NCBI RefSeq assembly: GCF_025950235.1
Contig: NZ_JAPDDT010000023.1
Coordinates: 18,728-82,727 of the forward strand
DNA: 64,000 nt
Origin: Luteolibacter arcticus
GTDB lineage: Bacteria > Verrucomicrobiota > Verrucomicrobiia > Verrucomicrobiales > Akkermansiaceae
Reading direction: 5' to 3'
Under the pieces are notes generated by a model. It did no database searches. It was given only the letters and a program-made list of their open reading frames with translations, and was not told where the DNA came from. Below are positions 60,695 through 64,000 of the stretch, in pieces. Position 1 is the stretch's first letter, and each line of letters opens with the position of its first letter. The translations under genes and the position numbers were made by a program.

Positions 60695-61084
60695 TCACCC
60701 AATCTCCAATCCCCTCCGCCACCGCCACCCCAGAAACCCCGCCCAAGCGACAGCGAACACCCCCATCACCAGCCAATGCGCCACCGCCACCTGGATCTGC
60801 CGCGGATACCTCTCCCACACCCACCCCTGCGGAAATCGCGGCTCACCCACTGTCGAGATCGGCTCATGGATCCACACCATCTGCCCCGCCGGATACGGCC
60901 GTGAACCATCCCACGCCAGATGGACCTGCCCCGCACTCTGCCCACCCATCACGGCCACCCCCGGGCTCCACCACATGAAGCCATCCGTATTCCCCATCGA
61001 CCGCCCCCACGCCCAAGCAAGGAACCCCAGCACCACGACGCCCAGCCAAAAACTCTTCCAGCGGTAGATCGGGCGCGGGGTCAT
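60695..61084 (-). CDS. Two-TM protein, RPxYRWKSFWLG paralogue 4
   Basis: 129 residues from the ATG at 61084 (MTPRPIYRWKSFWLGVVVLG); another Met lies two codons upstream. TM1 near 9-30, a loop with MWWSPGVAVMGGQSAGQVHL, and TM2 after QVAVAHWLVMGVFAVAWAGF with a basic WRWRRG end. Same plan as 24166-24582, 50315-50701 and 50886-51323. The gene is followed 5 bases later by a soluble protein gene. Confidence 0.77.
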   Translation of the reverse strand: MTPRPIYRWKSFWLGVVVLGFLAWAWGRSMGNTDGFMWWSPGVAVMGGQSAGQVHLAWDGSRPYPAGQMVWIHEPISTVGEPRFPQGWVWERYPRQIQVAVAHWLVMGVFAVAWAGFLGWRWRRGLEIG

Positions 61085-61232
61085 TATCATGTTAGGTCAG
61101 GTCGCTGGGACCGCGGGCCGCTGGCCCGCCGAACGGTCCCTGAAGGCTTCACTTACAATTCGGGATCCGCGCAGACCTCTTCGAATCTCCACACAATCCT
61201 CTCATTGTCCATCCCCTCCTCACATCCCACCC

Positions 61233-61766
61233 TCAAGTCTCCGGCATGAAGAAGACCTTCGAGCGATCATGGCCATTGAACTCCTTCACAATCGCACCGA
61301 TCCATTCCCTATCCCCGTCCGCCCCCTTCACGGTCAGCGGCGTCTTGGATAGCTTCTCCGGCAGGCAGCGCCGGAGGCACTCGATACAGGCGCGGATGAC
61401 ATCCTCCCGCGGATGATCATGTCGTCTCGGCACCGCGAAACCCGTCACATCCATCTTCACCTCCAGCGGAGCACGAGGGTCGCCGAGATCACTGGTGGAA
61501 AACCTCACCTTGCATACCGAGGCAAGGTTCAGGTCCTCCGTCGCCTCCTTCGGATTGTCGGTCGGCGGCACGTTCACCAGATTCATGAGGCCCACCGCCG
61601 TGGACCCGCCGTGGGCATACCAATGGTGACACGCCACGGGCACGATCTGGATCTTCCCCGATCCCAGGCCATCGAGCGGATGCCACGTTGTCGTCAAAGC
61701 AGACTCCCCCGCCATCCCGGACTGGATCATAGCGAACGAGGCGCCGAGGATTGATAATAGCTTCAT
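61233..61766 (-). CDS. Exported protein of unknown function
   Basis: 177 residues from the ATG at 61766 (MKLLSILGASFAMIQSGMAG), a signal peptide cleaved near MAGE. The mature part contains PLDGLGSGKIQIVPVACHHW, VCKVRFSTSDLGDPRAPLEV and IRACIECLRRCLPEKLSKTP, with five Cys. It resembles the small exported proteins with a short C-terminal helical-plus-strand domain found near the left end, but no family can be named. Confidence 0.68.
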   Translation of the reverse strand: MKLLSILGASFAMIQSGMAGESALTTTWHPLDGLGSGKIQIVPVACHHWYAHGGSTAVGLMNLVNVPPTDNPKEATEDLNLASVCKVRFSTSDLGDPRAPLEVKMDVTGFAVPRRHDHPREDVIRACIECLRRCLPEKLSKTPLTVKGADGDREWIGAIVKEFNGHDRSKVFFMPET

Positions 61767-62363
61767 GGTTATGCTGGATGCCAAAGTGCTTCACCGATCA
61801 TCTACGCGGGCCGCCTCCGGAGCTATCGGATTCTTTGCGGCCCTCGCGATTCCCGAGCCCCGCATCTCGCCCTTCATCAAGCACCGATTCAAACTCACGC
61901 CCCGCGCGTTCCTGCGCGCCGCGACACCGTGCCAAACTGGTCCGCACGCTCCGCATGCGGTCGAAGCACCTCTCAAAGCCGCCGGAAATCCCTCCGCCCC
62001 GTAGCCCCTCTCGCCCCCTAGCGGAATGGCTGCGCCATTCCGGCTGGGCGACCTCCGCAATGTATCGCCGCTTCCACTTCTCAATCCAAGCCGCCCCCCC
62101 GCAACCATCCAACATCCAACATCCCCTCTTCAATCTGCGTCAATTTGCGTCAATCTGCGTAATCTGCGGTTAAAATTCCCCAGCCCCTTCGACGCCCCCT
62201 GGAATCGAAAGGCATCCACCACAGATGACGCAGATGAACACAGATGGGCCAACTTCTGTTAGCTTCCAGAATCACCATCCACCATCCACCATCTCACATC
62301 CGCCACCACCTCCGTTTGACGAACCCCAAAACCCGTGTCTGTTAGAAGAAGCCCGGAACAAGC
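61767..62363. repeat. Gene-free spacer with several dispersed repeats
   Basis: CTGGTCCGCACGCTCCGCAT hairpin near 61938-61960, GGAATGGCTGCGCCATTCCG near 62024-62043, and a TCTTCAATCTGCGTCAATTT copy with its inverse (ACCACAGATGACGCAGATGA) at about 62125-62245. TGTTAGA-type heptamers near 62258 and 62340. No gene. Confidence 0.6.
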
Positions 62364-62780
62364 ATGTTCGAAGCCCTCAAACAAAGCTGGCGCGACTTCA
62401 AGCGCAGCCGCCCCGGCAAGCGCTTCCAGGACCGCTATGAGCGGAATCGCGAAGCCCGCTCCGGCCGCTCCACGTGGACGCGATTCCTCAAGCCCCTCGC
62501 CGCCGTCCTCCTCATTGCCGCCGGCATCCTCTTCTGCATCATCCCTGGCCCCGGTCTCCCGCTCCTCGTCATCGGCGCCGGCCTCCTCGCCGACGTCTCC
62601 CGTCGCATCGCCGTCGTGCTCGATTGGCTCGAGCTCCGCGCCCGCGCCCTCATCACCGCCTGCCTCCGCTGGTGGTCCCGCGCCTCCATCGCCGCAAAGA
62701 CCGCCGCCGTCATCTCCCTCGCCACCCTCGCCACTGGCCTGGCCTACGGCATCTTCCCCATCATCACCGGCCCGAGCTGA
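62364..62780 (+). CDS. PGPGW-family membrane protein
   Basis: 138 residues. A charged N-terminus (MFEALKQSWRDFKRSRPGKR) is followed by two close TMs: KPLAAVLLIAAGILFCIIPG, then PGPGLPLLVIGAGLLADVSR, and a third hydrophobic segment (TAAVISLATLATGLAYGIFP). The motif IPGPGLPLLVIGAGLLA is the hallmark of the PGPGW family of short inner-membrane proteins. Their function is not known. Stands alone between repeat-rich spacers. Confidence 0.85.
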   Translation: MFEALKQSWRDFKRSRPGKRFQDRYERNREARSGRSTWTRFLKPLAAVLLIAAGILFCIIPGPGLPLLVIGAGLLADVSRRIAVVLDWLELRARALITACLRWWSRASIAAKTAAVISLATLATGLAYGIFPIITGPS

Positions 62781-63147
62781 CCCGGGAGCGCCGGTCTTCA
62801 GACCGGCCCGAATGGTCCCCCAATGCTCGCCTTCAGTGGCGGAAGTCAGAAGTCAGAGGTCAGAAGTCGGCGGAAGAATGGGAGTGCTCCGCACCAGTCG
62901 TCGGAGACCCGGACTGCGCGCAGCCCTGCTGCCGCCGGATGCCAGCAGCCCTGCTGCGGGGAAGCACCCGGGTGCTTCCGTCTTCACCAGCCCAGCGTAG
63001 GTAGAAAACCACCAACCAAGCGAAACAGGACGAAATCCAAAGCAGCCCGGAAGACCTCGCCACAGCCCACTGGGAGCGCGGAATTCATTCCGCCCGGACG
63101 GCGGGATTACCGAGCTGACAAAGGCAAAATAGATCCCACACCCCCAT

Positions 63148-63310
63148 CAAAAAACCATTTGCGCCCCCACAAATCCATGCGACCTGTAAACCAGAGCCGG
63201 ACGAGCCGGGCCGATGGATTCAAAGTCACCTCTGAATCCTGAAAGTTTAGAAATATCGCCCGGCTCATTTCGTTGTACGAGACTCGCAGTAGCTGAGTCC
63301 ACGAAAGGCC
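63148..63310 (+). repeat. Duplicated, possibly structured element, copy 1
   Basis: Contains TCCATGCGACCTGTAAACCA, GAGCCGGACGAGCCGGGCCG, a GAGCCGGGC that can pair with a downstream GCCCGGCTC, and GACTCGCAGTAGCTGAGTC, a second small hairpin. Nearly identical to 63535-63700. The sequence between the pairing arms has changed while the arms have not. Confidence 0.65.
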
Positions 63311-63332
63311 GGATCGATCAAGCTTACCGCTG

Positions 63333-63386
63333 AGGCACAGGGGGCACAGGGGGCACAGGGGGCACAGGGGGCACAGGGGGCACAGA
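63333..63386 (+). repeat. Ten-base tandem array GGGGGCACAG
   Basis: About five and a half copies of GGCACAGGGG / GGGGGCACAG in a row, flanked by AETQRSQR-type repeat sequence. The unit is not a multiple of three and there is no gene, so it is a simple tandem expansion. Confidence 0.85.
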
Positions 63387-63534
63387 GGCCGCGGAGGATC
63401 GCGGAGGATGGAAAGAAGATCGGCTTCATCCCAATCGCCTCCAATCTCTCTGCCCCAAGATCATCTCCTTCTCCGCGTCCCTTTGCGACCTCTGCGTCTT
63501 TGCGGTTCCATCCATCGTCCGGAAAACCCCGCCA

Positions 63535-63700
63535 AAAAAATCCATTTGCACCTCCTCCCATCCATGCGACCTGTAAACCAGAGCCGGACGAGCCGGGCCG
63601 ATGGATTCAAAGTCACCTCTGAATTCTGAAAGCCTCGGAATTTCGCCCGGCTCACTTCTTAGTACGAGACTCGCAGTAGCTGAGTCCTCGGAAGGCCCGG
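63535..63700 (+). repeat. Duplicated, possibly structured element, copy 2
   Basis: Repeats copy 1 at 386 bases distance: CCATGCGACCTGTAAACCAG, GAGCCGGGC with partner GCCCGGCTC, and GACTCGCAGTAGCTGAGTC are conserved. Differences cluster between the arms (CTGAATTCTGAAAGCCTCGG versus CTGAATCCTGAAAGTTTAGA). Orientation is the same as copy 1. Confidence 0.65.
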
Positions 63701-64000
63701 CTCACCAAGCCCACCGCAAAGCCGCAAAGGTCAAGCACCGCCGCCGGACCATCAAAAGAGATCGGCCTGCCTTTGGCTGTTCCACTGATCACCGATCACT
63801 GATCACCCGGCACCTCCTCTTCCCTTGGCGACCTTTGCGTCTTGGCGGTTCAACTTCTCCCCATCCCCGACCTTCCGCCCGCGATCTCCTCCGCGCCTCC
63901 GCGGTTCGTTCTCTTCTGCCTTCGGCTGTTCCACTGATCACCGATCACTGATCACCCGGCACCTCCTCTTCCCTTGGCGACCTTTGCGTCTTGGCGGTTC

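Larger units (their letters stand above)
62781..64000. repeat. Gene-free, repeat-rich right end
   Basis: No credible gene in 1.2 kb. It contains a CTGGGAGCGCGGAATTCATT palindrome (63068-63098), two copies of a 150-bp element (see separate entries), a ten-base tandem array, CTTTGCGACCTCTGCGTCTT-type repeats (63395-63515, 63820-63910, 63970 to the end) and CTGATCA heptamers (near 63785 and 63935). Confidence 0.7.

Overview
The window reads as high-GC chromosomal DNA of a Verrucomicrobiota bacterium (Luteolibacter/Haloferula-like is my guess). The guess rests on an ECF sigma factor paired with a large FecR-type anti-sigma protein, an ELWxxDGT-repeat secreted protein, many small lipoproteins and two-helix membrane proteins, and very abundant intergenic repeats of the kind seen in PVC-group genomes. 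No rRNA, tRNA, CRISPR array, integrase or transposase was seen.

Left flank (1-26978). This is ordinary host DNA. It holds small exported or membrane proteins of unknown function on the minus strand (1-7678), an orphan KdpC-like protein beside a Kup potassium transporter (8098-10781), Sel1-repeat and exported proteins (11040-14042), the sigma/FecR pair (14593-16529), the C-terminal remnant of a type IIG restriction-methylation enzyme abutting a truncated gene (18293-18973), the ELWxxDGT protein (19434-22193), and more small membrane or exported proteins.

Phage-derived region (26989-58057). Read leftward on the minus strand, it encodes small and large terminase (58057-55529), a holin-like protein, a small lipoprotein and an M15 endolysin (54237-52635), then a Mu-type head module: DUF935 portal, gpG-like morphogenesis protein, gpI-like protease/scaffold, decoration protein and major capsid protein (47992-39670). 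Connector and tail proteins follow (39016-29873), and the operon ends in two translationally coupled carbohydrate-modifying enzymes (29876-26989). I find no integrase, repressor or replication gene. Host-type repeats and plus-strand host-type genes lie between the phage genes, and two structural genes carry frameshifts, so this looks like a long-resident, partly decayed or domesticated element.

The most unusual locus is the portal gene. It continues through an acidic and Ser/Gly-rich linker into a C-terminal domain resembling a polymorphic-toxin nuclease. It is followed, with an ATGA overlap, by a probable immunity gene and then a rho-independent terminator. This resembles the known phage MuF-toxin systems, but the toxin sits on a portal protein and no separate MuF gene is visible.

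Right flank (58058-64000). Small lipoproteins and membrane proteins, a PGPGW-family protein, and repeat-rich gene-free DNA with a duplicated, possibly structured element near 63.2 and 63.6 kb.

Window-wide signals. The heptamer TGTTAGA/TCTAACA occurs about 37 times by my hand count (about 2-3 expected for this base composition), often with its TAA as a gene's stop codon. At least nine copies of a paired palindromic element of about 190 bp, and several shorter palindromic families, fill the intergenic space. Four paralogues of a small membrane protein (RPxYRWKSFWLG signature) lie in this one window.
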